From Cyanobacteriota bacterium (GTDB taxonomy: Bacteria; Cyanobacteriota; Cyanobacteriia; CACIAM-69d), in contig JAKRSF010000007.1 of NCBI GenBank assembly GCA_022402445.1, positions 62,001 to 126,000 on the forward strand: a stretch of DNA of 64,000 nucleotides, in the 5' to 3' direction. The position numbers were made by a program, and so were the translations under genes. This document shows positions 41,672 to 51,232 of this stretch, one piece after another. Within the stretch, counting starts at the first letter, position 1, and every line of letters begins with the position of its first letter. The notes under the pieces are model-generated. The model saw only the letters and a program-made list of their open reading frames with translations. It did no database searches and had not been told where the DNA came from.

Positions 41672-43642
41672 CTAGCTGGCTAGGTTGTCGATCGCGATCG
41701 GCTCGATCTCATCCGCCGGGGCAAAGCCAAACACCCGAGCATAGAAATAAAATTCCCCATCCAAGGAGCGCTTCACATTGGCCGCCTGTCGGAACCCGTG
41801 CTGTTCCCCCGCAAAGGGCACATAGGCCACGGGAATGCCCTTTTTCCGCAGGGCTTCCACCATCATTTCCGCCTGGTTGGGCGGCACGATTTTGTCCTCT
41901 AACCCCTGGAAAAAGATCACTGGACAGGACAACTGATCCACCGCCGTTAGGGGCGATCGCGCCACATAAATATCCCGCCGCTCTGGATAGGGGCCAATGA
42001 GGCGATCGAGGTAGCGGGACTCGAATTTGTGGGTATCGCGGGCCAACGCCTCCAACTCACTGACGCCGTAGTAGCTCGCCCCCGCCTTGAACGTATCCCG
42101 GAACGCCAGCACCGCCAGGGTTGTGTAACCTCCCGCACTGCCCCCGGCAATGGTCAGGCGATCGCCATCCACCAGGCCGCGATCAACCAAATATTGCGCC
42201 CCATGGGCACAGTCATCCACATCCACCACGCCCCAGTTGCCATCGAGCCGCTGGCGATATTCGCGCCCGTAGCCCGTGCTGCCGCCGTAGTTGATGTCAA
42301 AGACCGCAAAGCCGCGACTGGTCCAATATTGGATCGACAGGTTCAGGGAACTGGAGGTTTGGGCCGTGGGGCCGCCGTGGATTTTGACCTTCAGGGGCGG
42401 TTTTTCCCCCTCCGGGGCCTGGTAGTCGCGGTTTTGGGGCAGATACAGCAGACCAAAGGCGGTTTTGCCGTTGCCCGTCGGAAATTCAATGGATTTCGGT
42501 TCCGAGAGGTAGCCGCGATCGAGGTCTAAAACGCTGCTGTATTTGAGGACCGAATGATCCTTTTCCGCCAGGGCCAGTTGCACCAGGGCCGTTGGCTGTA
42601 GGGCCGAGCCCCCTTTGAAGAGGACGCGATCGCCCGCAACGGTGACCCCTTCAATGGCGGTGTAGGGCAAATCAAAGCGCGAAAGGCGACCGCTGGTGAG
42701 GTTCAGCTCCGCCAGGGACCAAACCCCCTCTTGCGTGTAGGCGCAGATCAGCCGCGTGGCGCTGGCGAACCCGTAGGTGCTCATGCCAAAGACCCACTGG
42801 GGCAGGCCAAATTCCGCATCGAGGGGATAGAGGGGCTCGATCGCGCCGTCCTTTTCCCGGTACAGATTCCACCAGCCCGTGCGATCGCTCACGAAATAGA
42901 GCACACCATCGGGGGACCAACTGGGCTGAAAGATTGATTCATCGGGGCCACCGGCCACCCGCCGCGCCGTCCCCACGGTGCCATCGGCGGCCACCGGCGC
43001 GGTCCACAGTTCCGTCCCATCCCAGGGCAAATTGGGATGATCCCAGGTCAGCCACGCCAAGGTTTGGCCGTCCGGCGACAGGCGCGGCGTCGCGAAAAAG
43101 TCGTGGCCCCCCTGCAATTCCGTCACCGTGTGGGAACCGTCCAGGGCGATCGCCACCAAATCATTCATGGCCTCCGGCGCATCGGGCACCCCATGGCGCT
43201 CCCGGACGGCGATGAGGCGATCGCGATCGCGATCCAGTTCAAAATCCGCATAGCGCCAATCCTGGCCCGCCGGCGTCATCGGCTGCGGATCGCCCCCCGC
43301 CGTCGGCAAGCGATAGAGCCGCTGGTCCGCATCATGGACAAAATAGAGCCAGCCCTCCGCCACACACCACGCCCCACCGCCATATTCATGGACCCGGGTG
43401 CGAGCGTTATAGGGCATGGGCAGGAGTTCCTCCGTGGCATCCCCCTCCCCCGTCCAGCGGACAATGGCCGTGCGGCCCCCCTCTGAAGGGCGCGCCTCGC
43501 TCCAGTACAGTTCGGCCCCATCGACGCAGGCGGACCCCAACCCCACCGTACCGGAGACGATGGACTGGGACGAAATCGGAGATTTCCAACTGCCATAGGG
43601 CGCGATCGTGGGGGCATCGGACGTTGAACGGTGTTCGGCCAT
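41672..43642 (-). CDS. S9 family prolyl-oligopeptidase-type peptidase
   Basis: A 656-residue serine peptidase. An N-terminal beta-propeller-like region (about 20-390, repeated W-x-x-P/D patterns such as W-L-T-W-D-H-P-N-L-P-W) precedes an alpha/beta-hydrolase domain with nucleophile Ser502 in G-G-S-A-G-G. Likely acid and base residues lie in L-E-D-K-I-V-P-P and E-Q-H-G-F. It resembles acylaminoacyl-peptidase/dipeptidyl peptidase relatives acting on short peptides. The ATG at 43642 starts the conserved part; the longer frame from 43861 adds 73 unlikely residues. Confidence 0.88.
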   Translation of the reverse strand: MAEHRSTSDAPTIAPYGSWKSPISSQSIVSGTVGLGSACVDGAELYWSEARPSEGGRTAIVRWTGEGDATEELLPMPYNARTRVHEYGGGAWCVAEGWLYFVHDADQRLYRLPTAGGDPQPMTPAGQDWRYADFELDRDRDRLIAVRERHGVPDAPEAMNDLVAIALDGSHTVTELQGGHDFFATPRLSPDGQTLAWLTWDHPNLPWDGTELWTAPVAADGTVGTARRVAGGPDESIFQPSWSPDGVLYFVSDRTGWWNLYREKDGAIEPLYPLDAEFGLPQWVFGMSTYGFASATRLICAYTQEGVWSLAELNLTSGRLSRFDLPYTAIEGVTVAGDRVLFKGGSALQPTALVQLALAEKDHSVLKYSSVLDLDRGYLSEPKSIEFPTGNGKTAFGLLYLPQNRDYQAPEGEKPPLKVKIHGGPTAQTSSSLNLSIQYWTSRGFAVFDINYGGSTGYGREYRQRLDGNWGVVDVDDCAHGAQYLVDRGLVDGDRLTIAGGSAGGYTTLAVLAFRDTFKAGASYYGVSELEALARDTHKFESRYLDRLIGPYPERRDIYVARSPLTAVDQLSCPVIFFQGLEDKIVPPNQAEMMVEALRKKGIPVAYVPFAGEQHGFRQAANVKRSLDGEFYFYARVFGFAPADEIEPIAIDNLAS

Positions 43643-43830
43643 AGCCTCAAGATTATGAACTTGACATTGGGAATCTCGGCGATCGCGAGGCGACCCAAGG
43701 GCCGATCTCTGTGGCGATTGTAGGGCAGACTCTAGCTTGTTTTTCCCCCTTTGCGCCATGGCACGCCGATGGTGCCCCGCGATCGCGGCCCCCAGCCCCC
43801 ATCTCCCCAGCCGATCGTTCGTATTCGTAG

Positions 43831-43849
43831 GGGCGGGGTTTCCCCGCCC
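43831..43849 (-). terminator. Strong G+C hairpin after the nifJ-pyrD-like unit
   Basis: GGGCGGGG (43831-43838) pairs perfectly with CCCCGCCC (43842-43849) around a three-base loop, 17 bases past the leftward stop at 43867. There is no T-tract, but position and stability suggest a 3' end for the nifJ/dihydroorotate-dehydrogenase-like transcript. Confidence 0.45.
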
Positions 43850-43866
43850 AGCCCCACCCACACCCC

Positions 43867-44889
43867 CTAACGCAGGGTTTCCAGGTCAAACGTCGGTTCA
43901 TAGGACGACACCGCCCGCACATACTGCGCCCGCTCATAGGCACTGGCATCGGGGCAGAACCGCTGGCTCAAAATCCCCTGCATCTCCTGCACCGTGGCGT
44001 ATTCATGCTCCTCCATCCAGTGGCACAACTCCTGCTCTAGAACCCCCAGGTAGGGAATGCCGTGGCGCAGCAGGGCGGAACAGACCTGGGTGGCCTTGGC
44101 TCCGGCCATGAGCAGTTTCACGATGTCGCGCCCCCGCTGGACGCCGCCGCTGGAGGCAAAGTCCACCGGCACCCGCCCGTGCAGCAGGGCCAGCCAGCGC
44201 AACGGCAGCCGCAGATCCCCCTTGCCGCTCAGGTGGGCCTGGGGATGCACCTCCAGAACTTCGGGATCGATGTCCGGCTGCATGAACCGGTTGAACAGGA
44301 TCAGGCCGTTGGCTCCCCCGTCGGCGAGGCGTTTGGCCATGTGGGGCAGGCTGCTGAAGAAGGGGCTGAGTTTCACGGCGATCGGGCAGGTGACCTCCTG
44401 GCGCACCTGGGTCAGGGTGTCGATGAATAGTTGCTCGACCTCTGCGCCGGAGCGATCGGGGTCCGTGGGCACGAGGTAGAGGTTCAACTCCAGGGCGTCG
44501 GCTCCGGCTTCGGCCATCAGGCGGGCGTATTCCACCCAGCCGCCTGCGGAAAATCCGTTGAGGCTGGCGATGACGGGCACCGCGATCGCGGCCTTGGTGC
44601 TGCGGATGTGGTCTAGGTACAGTTCGGGGCCAACGTGGTACTCGTCCGGTTCGGGGAAATAGGAGAGGGATTCGGCGAAGCTTTCGGTGCCGTATTCCAA
44701 ATGGTGGTGCAGTTCAAATTTTTCCCGCAGGAGTTGCTCCTCAAAGAGGGAGTGCAGGACGATCGCCCCGGCACCGGCATCCTCTAGGCGGCGAATGTTG
44801 TCCAGATCCTCCGAAAGGGGGGCGGCGGCGGACGGGATGATGGGCGATCGCAGGGTCAGGCCCAGGTAGGTGGTGGTGAGGTCAGTCAT
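43867..44889 (-). CDS. Dihydroorotate dehydrogenase-like flavoprotein, next to nifJ
   Basis: A 340-residue FMN TIM-barrel protein of the DHOD-like family. It starts D-L-T-T-T-Y-L-G-L-T-L-R-S-P-I-I and has A-L-E-L-N-L-Y, V-K-L-S-P-F-F and a phosphate-binding F-A-S-S-G-G-V. The usual catalytic cysteine/serine segment of true PyrD is not clearly present, so it may not act on dihydroorotate. Its pairing with nifJ (gap 40 bases, same strand) is a recurrent cyanobacterial arrangement and hints at a redox role coupled to pyruvate oxidation. The ATG at 44889 gives the conserved start. Confidence 0.88.
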   Translation of the reverse strand: MTDLTTTYLGLTLRSPIIPSAAAPLSEDLDNIRRLEDAGAGAIVLHSLFEEQLLREKFELHHHLEYGTESFAESLSYFPEPDEYHVGPELYLDHIRSTKAAIAVPVIASLNGFSAGGWVEYARLMAEAGADALELNLYLVPTDPDRSGAEVEQLFIDTLTQVRQEVTCPIAVKLSPFFSSLPHMAKRLADGGANGLILFNRFMQPDIDPEVLEVHPQAHLSGKGDLRLPLRWLALLHGRVPVDFASSGGVQRGRDIVKLLMAGAKATQVCSALLRHGIPYLGVLEQELCHWMEEHEYATVQEMQGILSQRFCPDASAYERAQYVRAVSSYEPTFDLETLR

Positions 44890-44929
44890 GGAACCAGGGG
44901 GGTGAAGGGACGGCGGAAGGGTTTGCGGC

Positions 44930-47900
44930 CTATGCCTCGGGGTCGGGGTTGGGCGGGGCCTCCGGGGCGGGGGGCTGCTTCGGTTCGTGCAGTTGCACCA
45001 GGGCTTGATAGCGCTGCCAGCGGCTGTCCACGTCCTTTTGGGCTTCCGCCAGGAGCCGCTTGGCATCGGCGGGCTTGGTCTTGGTGAGCATCTTGAAGCG
45101 GTTTTCCGCATACATCGATTCCTGGACGCCTTTGCGGGGCGATCGCGAATCCAGATGCAGGGGATTTTGGCCCTGGGCGGCGAGGTCGGGGTTGTAGCGG
45201 TAGAGCAACCACCGGCCACTTTCGACGATCGCCTGCTGGTGGTGCATGGCCGTGGTCATGTTGATGCCGTGGGCGATGCAGTGGCTGTAGGCGATGATCA
45301 GGGACGGGCCGTCGTAGGCTTCCGCCTCCAGGAAGACCCGCAGGGTGTGCTCATCCTTGGCCCCGAGGGCGACGCTGGCCACATAAACGTTGCCGTAGGT
45401 CATGGCGATCGCGCCGAGATCCTTCTTGGCCGACGGTTTGCCGCCCGCTGCGAACTTGGCGACGGCGGCGCGGGGGGTGGCCTTCGAGGACTGGCCGCCG
45501 GTGTTGGAATAGACCTCCGTATCCATCACGAGGATGTTGACATTGCGGCCACTGGCGATGACGTGATCGAGGCCGCCGAAGCCGATGTCATAGGCCCAGC
45601 CGTCACCGCCGATGATCCAGACGGATTTTTTCACCAGGTAATCGGCCAGGGAGAGCAGTTGCAGGGCGTCGGGATCCGTTGCGCCCGCGAGTTTGCCCTT
45701 GAGGGCCGCGACGCGATCGCGCTGTTCCCAAATGTCCGCCTCGTCCCGCTGGTCCGCATTGATCAGCGCCGTTGCCAGGTCGTCGCCGACGCGATCGCGC
45801 AGCCGCTCCACCAACTCCGCCGCAAAATGGGCCTGCTTATCAATCGACACCCGGAAGCCCAGGCCAAATTCACCATTGTCCTCAAAGAGGCTATTGGACC
45901 AGGCGGGGCCGCGCCCGTGGGCATCCTGGCTCCAGGGGGTGGTGGGCAAGTTGCCGCCGTAGATGGACGAGCAACCGGTGGCGTTGGCAATCACCATGCG
46001 ATCGCCAAACAGTTGCGACAGCATTTTGAGGTAGGGCGTTTCGCCACAGCCGCCGCAGGCCCCGGAGAATTCAAACAACGGCTGCTGCCACTGCTGCTGA
46101 CGGATATGGGTGACATCGAGACTGCGGCGATCGGGGTTGGGCACCTTCAGGAAAAAGTCCCAATTCTGGCGCTCCGCCTCCCGCAGCGGTAGCTGTTCCT
46201 CCATGTTCAACGCCTTGAGGGACGGGTTGGCCCGGTTCTTCGCCGGACACACATCCACGCAGATGCCGCAGCCCGTGCAGTCCTCCGGCGCAATCTGGAT
46301 CGTGAATTTTTCTCCCCCAAAGGCGCGATCGCGGGTATCCGTCGCCTTGAAGGTGGGGGGAGCCTCCGCCAGGGCCGCCCCGTCATAGGACTTGCCGCGA
46401 ATCGTGGCGTGGGGGCACACGGCGACGCACTTGCCGCACTGGATGCACACGTCCGGATCCCAGGTGGGGATCGACTGGGCCACGTTGCGTTTTTCCCACT
46501 GGGACGTGGCGGTGGGGTAGGTGCCATCGCAGGGCAGTTGGCTCACCTTGAGGCTTTCCCCCTGCTGGACGAGCATTGGCCCCTCCACCTCCCGCACGAA
46601 GGCCGGGGCGTTGGCGGGCACGGGGGGCTGACGGCGGATGGGGCTGTCGGCCAAACCCAGGGGCACCTCGTACAGGTGATCCAACGTCGCGTCCACCGCC
46701 TTGAGGTTCATGGCGACGATTTCTTGCCCCTTCTTGCCGTAGGTTTTTTGGATGGCGGTCTTGATGGCCGCGATCGCCTCATCCCTAGGCAGCACATTGG
46801 CCAGGGCAAAGAAACAGGTCTGCATCACCGTATTGATGCGCCCGCCCATGCCGTTCTCGCGGGCCACCTGGTAGCCATTGATGGCGTAGACGCGGATATT
46901 TTTGCGGATGATGCTCTCCTGGATCTCGCGCGGCAGTTGACCCCAGGTTTCCTCGCGATCGTAGGGGCTATTGAGCAGAAACACGGCCCCCGGTGCCGCC
47001 GCCGCCAGCAGGTCCAATTTCTCCATGAACAGCCACTGGTGGCAGGCGATGAAGTTGGCCTGGGTGATCAGGTACGTGGACCGGATGCGATCGGGGCCAA
47101 AGCGCAGGTGGGAAACGGTGATGGCCCCAGATTTCTTCGAGTCATAGACGAAATACCCCTGGGCGTAGTTGGGGGTTTCTTCGCCGATGATTTTGATGCT
47201 GTTTTTGTTGGCCCCGACGGTGCCATCGGCCCCGAGGCCATAGAACAGGGCGCGCACGACGGAATCGGGCTCCGTGGAAAAACTCGCATCCCACGGCAGC
47301 GACGTGTGGGACACATCATCATCAATGCCGATCGTGAAGTGCCGTTTCGGGCGATCGCTCGCCAGATTCTCAAAAATGGCCTTCACCATCGCGGGCGTAA
47401 ATTCCTTCGAGGACAGGCCATAGCGCCCGTTGATCACCTTCGGCAGGGTGTCCCCCTCCCAGGCTTCGCTGAGAGCCGCCACCACGTCCAGGTAGAGGGG
47501 CTCGCCGCCGGATCCGGGCTCCTTGGTGCGATCGAGAACCGTGATCCGCCGCACGCTCTTCGGCAGGGCCGCCACCAGGGCCGCCGCATCCAGCGGACGA
47601 TACAGCCGCACCTTCAGGACGCCGACGGCGGATCCTTGGGCCGTCAAATAGTCCACCGTTTCATGGACCGTTTCGCAGCCGGACCCCATCAGCACCACCA
47701 CATCGGTGGCCTCCGGTGCGCCGAAATAGTCGTAAAGGCGGTAGGCGCGGCCGGTCAGGGCGGCGAACTCGTCCATGGTGCGCTGGACGATCGCGGGGAG
47801 CGCCCCATAGAACGGGTTGACGCTTTCGCGCGCTTGGAAATAGACATCCGGGTTCTGGGCCGTGCCGCGCAACACCGGGCGATCGGGCGTCAGGGCGCGG

Positions 47901-48517
47901 CTCCGGTGGGCCAACACCCATTCATCACGGATCAGCGATCGCAGCACCTCCGGCCCGATCAGTTCAATCTTTTGCACCTCGTGGGACGTGCGGAACCCAT
48001 CGAAAAAGTGCAGGAAGGGGATCCGGCTTTCCAACGTCGCCGCCTGGGAAATGAGGGCAAAATCATGGGCCTCCTGCACCGACGCGGAACAGAGCATGGC
48101 AAACCCCGTCCCCCGCGCCGCCATCACATCACTGTGATCCCCGAAGATGGATAACCCCTGGGCCGCCAGCGATCGCGCCGCCACATGGAGGGCCATCGGC
48201 GTGAGTTCCCCCGCAATCTTGTACAGGTTGGGGATCATCAACAGCAGGCCCTGGGACGCCGTAAACGTGGTCGTCAGCGATCCCGTCTGCAAGGCCCCAT
48301 GGACGGCCCCAGCGGCCCCCCCCTCGCTCTGCATTTCCACCACCGACGGCACCGATCCCCACAGGTTGGGACGGCCCTCCGAGGCCCAGGCATCGGCCCA
48401 CTCGCCCATGGGGGACGCGGGGGTGATGGGATAAATGGCGATGACTTCATTGAGGGCGTAGGCAACGCGGGCGACGGCTTCGTTGCCATCAAGGGTTGCG
48501 TAGGATTTAGCGGTCAT
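44930..48517 (-). CDS. nifJ: Pyruvate:ferredoxin (flavodoxin) oxidoreductase
   Basis: A 1195-residue single-chain PFOR converting pyruvate and CoA to acetyl-CoA and CO2 with reduction of ferredoxin or flavodoxin. Domains in order: pyrimidine-binding N-terminus (G-N-E-A-V-A-R-V-A-Y-A-L-N-E, Y-P-I-T-P-A-S-P-M), gamma and delta-like parts, two 4Fe-4S sites (C-I-Q-C-G-K-C and C-T-G-C-G-I-C) and the TPP-binding end (G-C-S-S-I-Y-G-G-N-L-P, G-G-D-G-W-A-Y-D-I-G). A further cluster is bound via G-A-C-G-G-C-G-E-T. The ATG at 48517 gives the standard start. It is used in dark or anaerobic fermentation and possibly in light. Confidence 0.97.
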   Translation of the reverse strand: MTAKSYATLDGNEAVARVAYALNEVIAIYPITPASPMGEWADAWASEGRPNLWGSVPSVVEMQSEGGAAGAVHGALQTGSLTTTFTASQGLLLMIPNLYKIAGELTPMALHVAARSLAAQGLSIFGDHSDVMAARGTGFAMLCSASVQEAHDFALISQAATLESRIPFLHFFDGFRTSHEVQKIELIGPEVLRSLIRDEWVLAHRSRALTPDRPVLRGTAQNPDVYFQARESVNPFYGALPAIVQRTMDEFAALTGRAYRLYDYFGAPEATDVVVLMGSGCETVHETVDYLTAQGSAVGVLKVRLYRPLDAAALVAALPKSVRRITVLDRTKEPGSGGEPLYLDVVAALSEAWEGDTLPKVINGRYGLSSKEFTPAMVKAIFENLASDRPKRHFTIGIDDDVSHTSLPWDASFSTEPDSVVRALFYGLGADGTVGANKNSIKIIGEETPNYAQGYFVYDSKKSGAITVSHLRFGPDRIRSTYLITQANFIACHQWLFMEKLDLLAAAAPGAVFLLNSPYDREETWGQLPREIQESIIRKNIRVYAINGYQVARENGMGGRINTVMQTCFFALANVLPRDEAIAAIKTAIQKTYGKKGQEIVAMNLKAVDATLDHLYEVPLGLADSPIRRQPPVPANAPAFVREVEGPMLVQQGESLKVSQLPCDGTYPTATSQWEKRNVAQSIPTWDPDVCIQCGKCVAVCPHATIRGKSYDGAALAEAPPTFKATDTRDRAFGGEKFTIQIAPEDCTGCGICVDVCPAKNRANPSLKALNMEEQLPLREAERQNWDFFLKVPNPDRRSLDVTHIRQQQWQQPLFEFSGACGGCGETPYLKMLSQLFGDRMVIANATGCSSIYGGNLPTTPWSQDAHGRGPAWSNSLFEDNGEFGLGFRVSIDKQAHFAAELVERLRDRVGDDLATALINADQRDEADIWEQRDRVAALKGKLAGATDPDALQLLSLADYLVKKSVWIIGGDGWAYDIGFGGLDHVIASGRNVNILVMDTEVYSNTGGQSSKATPRAAVAKFAAGGKPSAKKDLGAIAMTYGNVYVASVALGAKDEHTLRVFLEAEAYDGPSLIIAYSHCIAHGINMTTAMHHQQAIVESGRWLLYRYNPDLAAQGQNPLHLDSRSPRKGVQESMYAENRFKMLTKTKPADAKRLLAEAQKDVDSRWQRYQALVQLHEPKQPPAPEAPPNPDPEA

Positions 48518-49069
48518 AGCAGGCAACCTCACGGGCGGGGATCAGGCGGGCAAGTCGGGGCATCAGCCGAAGCTGAAATGGATCAATGGGGGACAAAAAC
48601 AACCTGGAAATTGCAAAGCTCTCGCAATAGTTGGGTGAGTCGTTGATGGCGCGATCGCGAAACGTAAATACCAGGTTAAGAAAAGCCTATTTAAGCCTAG
48701 GGATTGGCCCCTCGAACCATTACGGAGAAACGTTTTTAGCGTGATCGCGTCGCAAATTTCCCTTCTCCATCCTCTAACGAAAGTCTTGGGGCGGGGGGAG
48801 ATGTGATGCTTTTTTAATGACTAGATAAGGAACGCAATATTGTGATGCAATCGATTGCCGCGATCGCGGGGAATTTCGCCATGGACCTTAGGAAATGTGG
48901 GGGCGGGGCGAAGGGCGGGGCGATCGCGGCATTAGCCCTATTTTTGGAAACAATATGGGGTAATTTTTGCCAATTGTCTTTTCCTAGGCACCTATTCCAC
49001 AATGGACCCATGCCCCGGCGGCAACGGTTCGGGGCACCCGGCGATCGCCCCCCAGGAGGAGGAGATTCA
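48518..49069. other. 552-bp divergent promoter region of nifJ and pirin
   Basis: No gene with a supported start is seen; the longer frame 5' of the pirin ATG is non-conserved. The stretch 48665-48850 is A+T-richer, with AAGAAAAGCCTATTTAAGCC-like sequence and later TTTTTTAATGACTAGATAAGG, likely containing promoters in both directions. The pirin ribosome-binding site (AGGAGGAGG) lies at 49055-49063. Confidence 0.5.
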
Positions 49070-49786
49070 ATGATTGAGGTTCGCTATGGCCGCGATCGCG
49101 GCGCTGCAAATTTCGGTTGGCTCGATTCCCGCCACAGCTTTTCCTTCGGGAATTATTACGACCCCGCGCGCATGGGCTTCAGCAGCCTGCGGGTGATCAA
49201 TGAGGACAAAATCGCACCGGGCAAAGGTTTCGGGACCCACGGCCACCGGGACATGGAAATCGTGACCTATGTGCTCGACGGAGCCCTAGAACACAAGGAC
49301 AGCCTGGGCAACGGCTCGATCATGCGACCGGGCGATGTGCAGCGCATGACCGCCGGGACCGGCATCCTCCACAGCGAGTTCAACCCGTCGCCCACGGAGT
49401 CGGTGCATTTACTGCAAATTTGGCTGCTGCCCGGTCAGATGGATCTCGAACCGGGCTACGAACAGCGCCACTTCCCCCTCGAAGATCGCCAGAATCGGTT
49501 CCGCGCGATCGCGACCCCCAACGGCCAAGATGATTCCGTCGTGATCCACCAGGACGCCACGATCTACTCCGCCCTCATCGACGCCGATCAAACGGTCACC
49601 CACGCGATCGCCCCCGGTCGCAGCGGTTGGTTACAGGTCGCCACCGGCGCGATCAATCTCAATGGCCTCGAACTGTCCGCCGGGGATGCGGCCCTGATCA
49701 CCACCGATGGGGACGATGCGATCGCCCTCGACATCCTCAGCCACAGCGGCGACACCAACCTGCTGCTCTTTGATCTCGCTGCCTAG
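49070..49786 (+). CDS. Pirin family protein (cupin)
   Basis: A 238-residue bicupin. It starts M-I-E-V-R-Y-G-R-D-R-G-A-A-N-F-G-W-L and shows the metal-binding pattern G-T-H-G-H-R-D-M-E-I-V-T-Y-V, H-K-D-S-L-G-N-G and H-S-E-F-N, the ligands of the N-terminal cupin. Such pirins may have quercetinase-like dioxygenase or redox-sensing roles; the function is not settled. The ATG follows a strong AGGAGGAGG; a longer frame from 48842 has no such support. It is followed by a CDGSH protein gene on the same strand. Confidence 0.9.
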   Translation: MIEVRYGRDRGAANFGWLDSRHSFSFGNYYDPARMGFSSLRVINEDKIAPGKGFGTHGHRDMEIVTYVLDGALEHKDSLGNGSIMRPGDVQRMTAGTGILHSEFNPSPTESVHLLQIWLLPGQMDLEPGYEQRHFPLEDRQNRFRAIATPNGQDDSVVIHQDATIYSALIDADQTVTHAIAPGRSGWLQVATGAINLNGLELSAGDAALITTDGDDAIALDILSHSGDTNLLLFDLAA

Positions 49787-49862
49787 GATTTTTCATGACC
49801 TAGGACGCCGCGATCGCCCCGTTCACCCCCAATAAACCCATAGCCCCAAAAGGACTCAACCC

Positions 49863-50099
49863 ATGAGCGACCCCATCGTCTTTGCCCAAAAGCCCGCCGT
49901 CCTCGAACTCGAACCGGGCGACTACTGGTGGTGCGCCTGCGGCAAATCCGCCAACGGCACCTTCTGCGACGGCTCCCACAAGGGCACCGGCCTCGCCCCC
50001 ACCAAAGTCACCATCGAAGAAAAGAAAACCGTCGCCCTGTGCCTGTGCAAACACTCCCAAGGGGGGGCCTTCTGTGACGGCAGCCACACCAAACTCTAG
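49863..50099 (+). CDS. Double CDGSH iron-sulfur domain protein
   Basis: A 78-residue protein with two CDGSH 2Fe-2S motifs: C-A-C-G-K-S...F-C-D-G-S-H and C-L-C-K-H-S...F-C-D-G-S-H, each giving three cysteines and one histidine. Such proteins transfer Fe-S clusters or electrons in redox control. No targeting signal is present, so it is cytoplasmic. The gap of 76 bases from the pirin gene suggests co-transcription. The start ATG is 17 bases after a CCCCAAAAGG string. Confidence 0.92.
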   Translation: MSDPIVFAQKPAVLELEPGDYWWCACGKSANGTFCDGSHKGTGLAPTKVTIEEKKTVALCLCKHSQGGAFCDGSHTKL

Positions 50100-50152
50100 G
50101 AATGTTCATTCCCTTGCTTTCGACCTAATCAATCCCTCTCCATAACCAATCC

Positions 50153-51232
50153 CTAGGGACGTGGACGCGGCTTACCGGTGGTGGGCCGCGTTTTCGCCGA
50201 CTTGGTGCCCGTTCCCCCCGTCGCCTCGCGGGTGGTGCGCTGCTGGGCCGCCTTTTTGGCCCCCGTTTGGCCCCCCGTCTGCGTCCCGGTTTGGCCCCCC
50301 GTCTGGGTTCCCTTGCGGGCAGCGGTGACCGACCGAGTGGGGGGCGGTGGAGCCGGATCCGCCGTGGCGGCCCGCCGGGTGCGAATGGTCACATTCATGC
50401 CATCCTTCAACTGCTCCAGCACCAGCAGCGGCGTCGGTTTCGCCTTTTGATCCCAGCTCATGGTCGCCAGACGCCCCTGGAGGGTCGGCTGCCAGTGATC
50501 ATCCTCATCATCCCCGAGGCTCAGGTAGCGCTCCATGCACTTAATGATTTCCTCAATGGTTTTCGAGGTGGGCTGGGTTGGCAATTTAGCAAGGCGGATT
50601 TGAATGCGAAAGAGCACCCGCTTATTGGTCTTCTTGCCGTCGTGGGTTTCATGTTCCACGTCGAAGATGTGATCCACCTGGCGGGCCTGGTTGCGATCGG
50701 CGGCGGACTGCTGAAGGCCCACCTGCTGCTGGGGTGGCCGCAGGGCGACGGATACGAGGGTTTTGACCTTCATCTTGATCTGATTGACGATCGCGAAATG
50801 GAAGGTTTCTTCCTGCATCCGCATCCGCAGGTAATCGAGGTTAAATTCCCGAGAATCCACCAGGTCCGGATTGGTTTCCATGCGGTGGATATCTTTGAGG
50901 GCAAAATCTAGGCGCTTCTTCAATTCTCGGGTGCGAAATTCTTCCATCCGCAGCCGTTTTTCCATCTTGATCCTTTCGAGATGGAAGTAAATAATTGTGC
51001 CCAGTAGCGCGAGGGCCATCAGGCCGGTCCCCAGAACCCAGGGGTTGCTGGGGGGGCTGCTGCTGGGGGCCGCAGGGGCCGCCTGGGCAAGGTGGAGTTC
51101 GGTGGTCAATGGGCGAGAAGAAGCAAGCACGGCTGCGCTCCCGATGAACGTAGTTGCGCCGACGGCGGCAAGGGGGACGGGGGGCCATGGTCCATTGCGG
51201 CGATCGGCAAGGGGTGAACTTGCTAACGGCAA
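50153..51232 (-). CDS. Membrane-anchored protein of unknown function with repetitive basic tail
   Basis: A 359-residue protein. After a variable Pro/Ala-rich start comes one membrane span (about 66-85, W-V-L-G-T-G-L-M-A-L-A-L-L-G-T-I-I-Y), then a charged coiled coil (R-I-K-M-E-K-R-L-R-M-E-E-F-R-T-R-E-L-K-K), a conserved soluble domain (about 110-280, with F-H-F-A-I-V-N-Q-I-K and R-V-L-F-R-I-Q-I-R-L), and a low-complexity Lys/Thr/Gly/Arg-rich tail with tandem G-T-Q-T-G-G-Q-T units. The body resembles an uncharacterised cyanobacterial family. The C-terminal repeats correspond to 24-base DNA repeats near 50260-50320. Confidence 0.7.
   Translation of the reverse strand: MPLASSPLADRRNGPWPPVPLAAVGATTFIGSAAVLASSRPLTTELHLAQAAPAAPSSSPPSNPWVLGTGLMALALLGTIIYFHLERIKMEKRLRMEEFRTRELKKRLDFALKDIHRMETNPDLVDSREFNLDYLRMRMQEETFHFAIVNQIKMKVKTLVSVALRPPQQQVGLQQSAADRNQARQVDHIFDVEHETHDGKKTNKRVLFRIQIRLAKLPTQPTSKTIEEIIKCMERYLSLGDDEDDHWQPTLQGRLATMSWDQKAKPTPLLVLEQLKDGMNVTIRTRRAATADPAPPPPTRSVTAARKGTQTGGQTGTQTGGQTGAKKAAQQRTTREATGGTGTKSAKTRPTTGKPRPRP

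Noticed and set aside
44987-46192. 401-codon plus-strand frame
   Set aside because: Antisense to the C-terminal Fe-S and TPP regions of nifJ; composition is that of a shadow frame.
46409-48154. 581-codon plus-strand frame
   Set aside because: Antisense to nifJ, whose motifs are certain; no ribosome-binding site or domain.
48842-49069. N-terminal extension of the pirin gene
   Set aside because: The conserved pirin start follows a strong AGGAGGAGG at 49055-49063; the upstream codons are not family-like.
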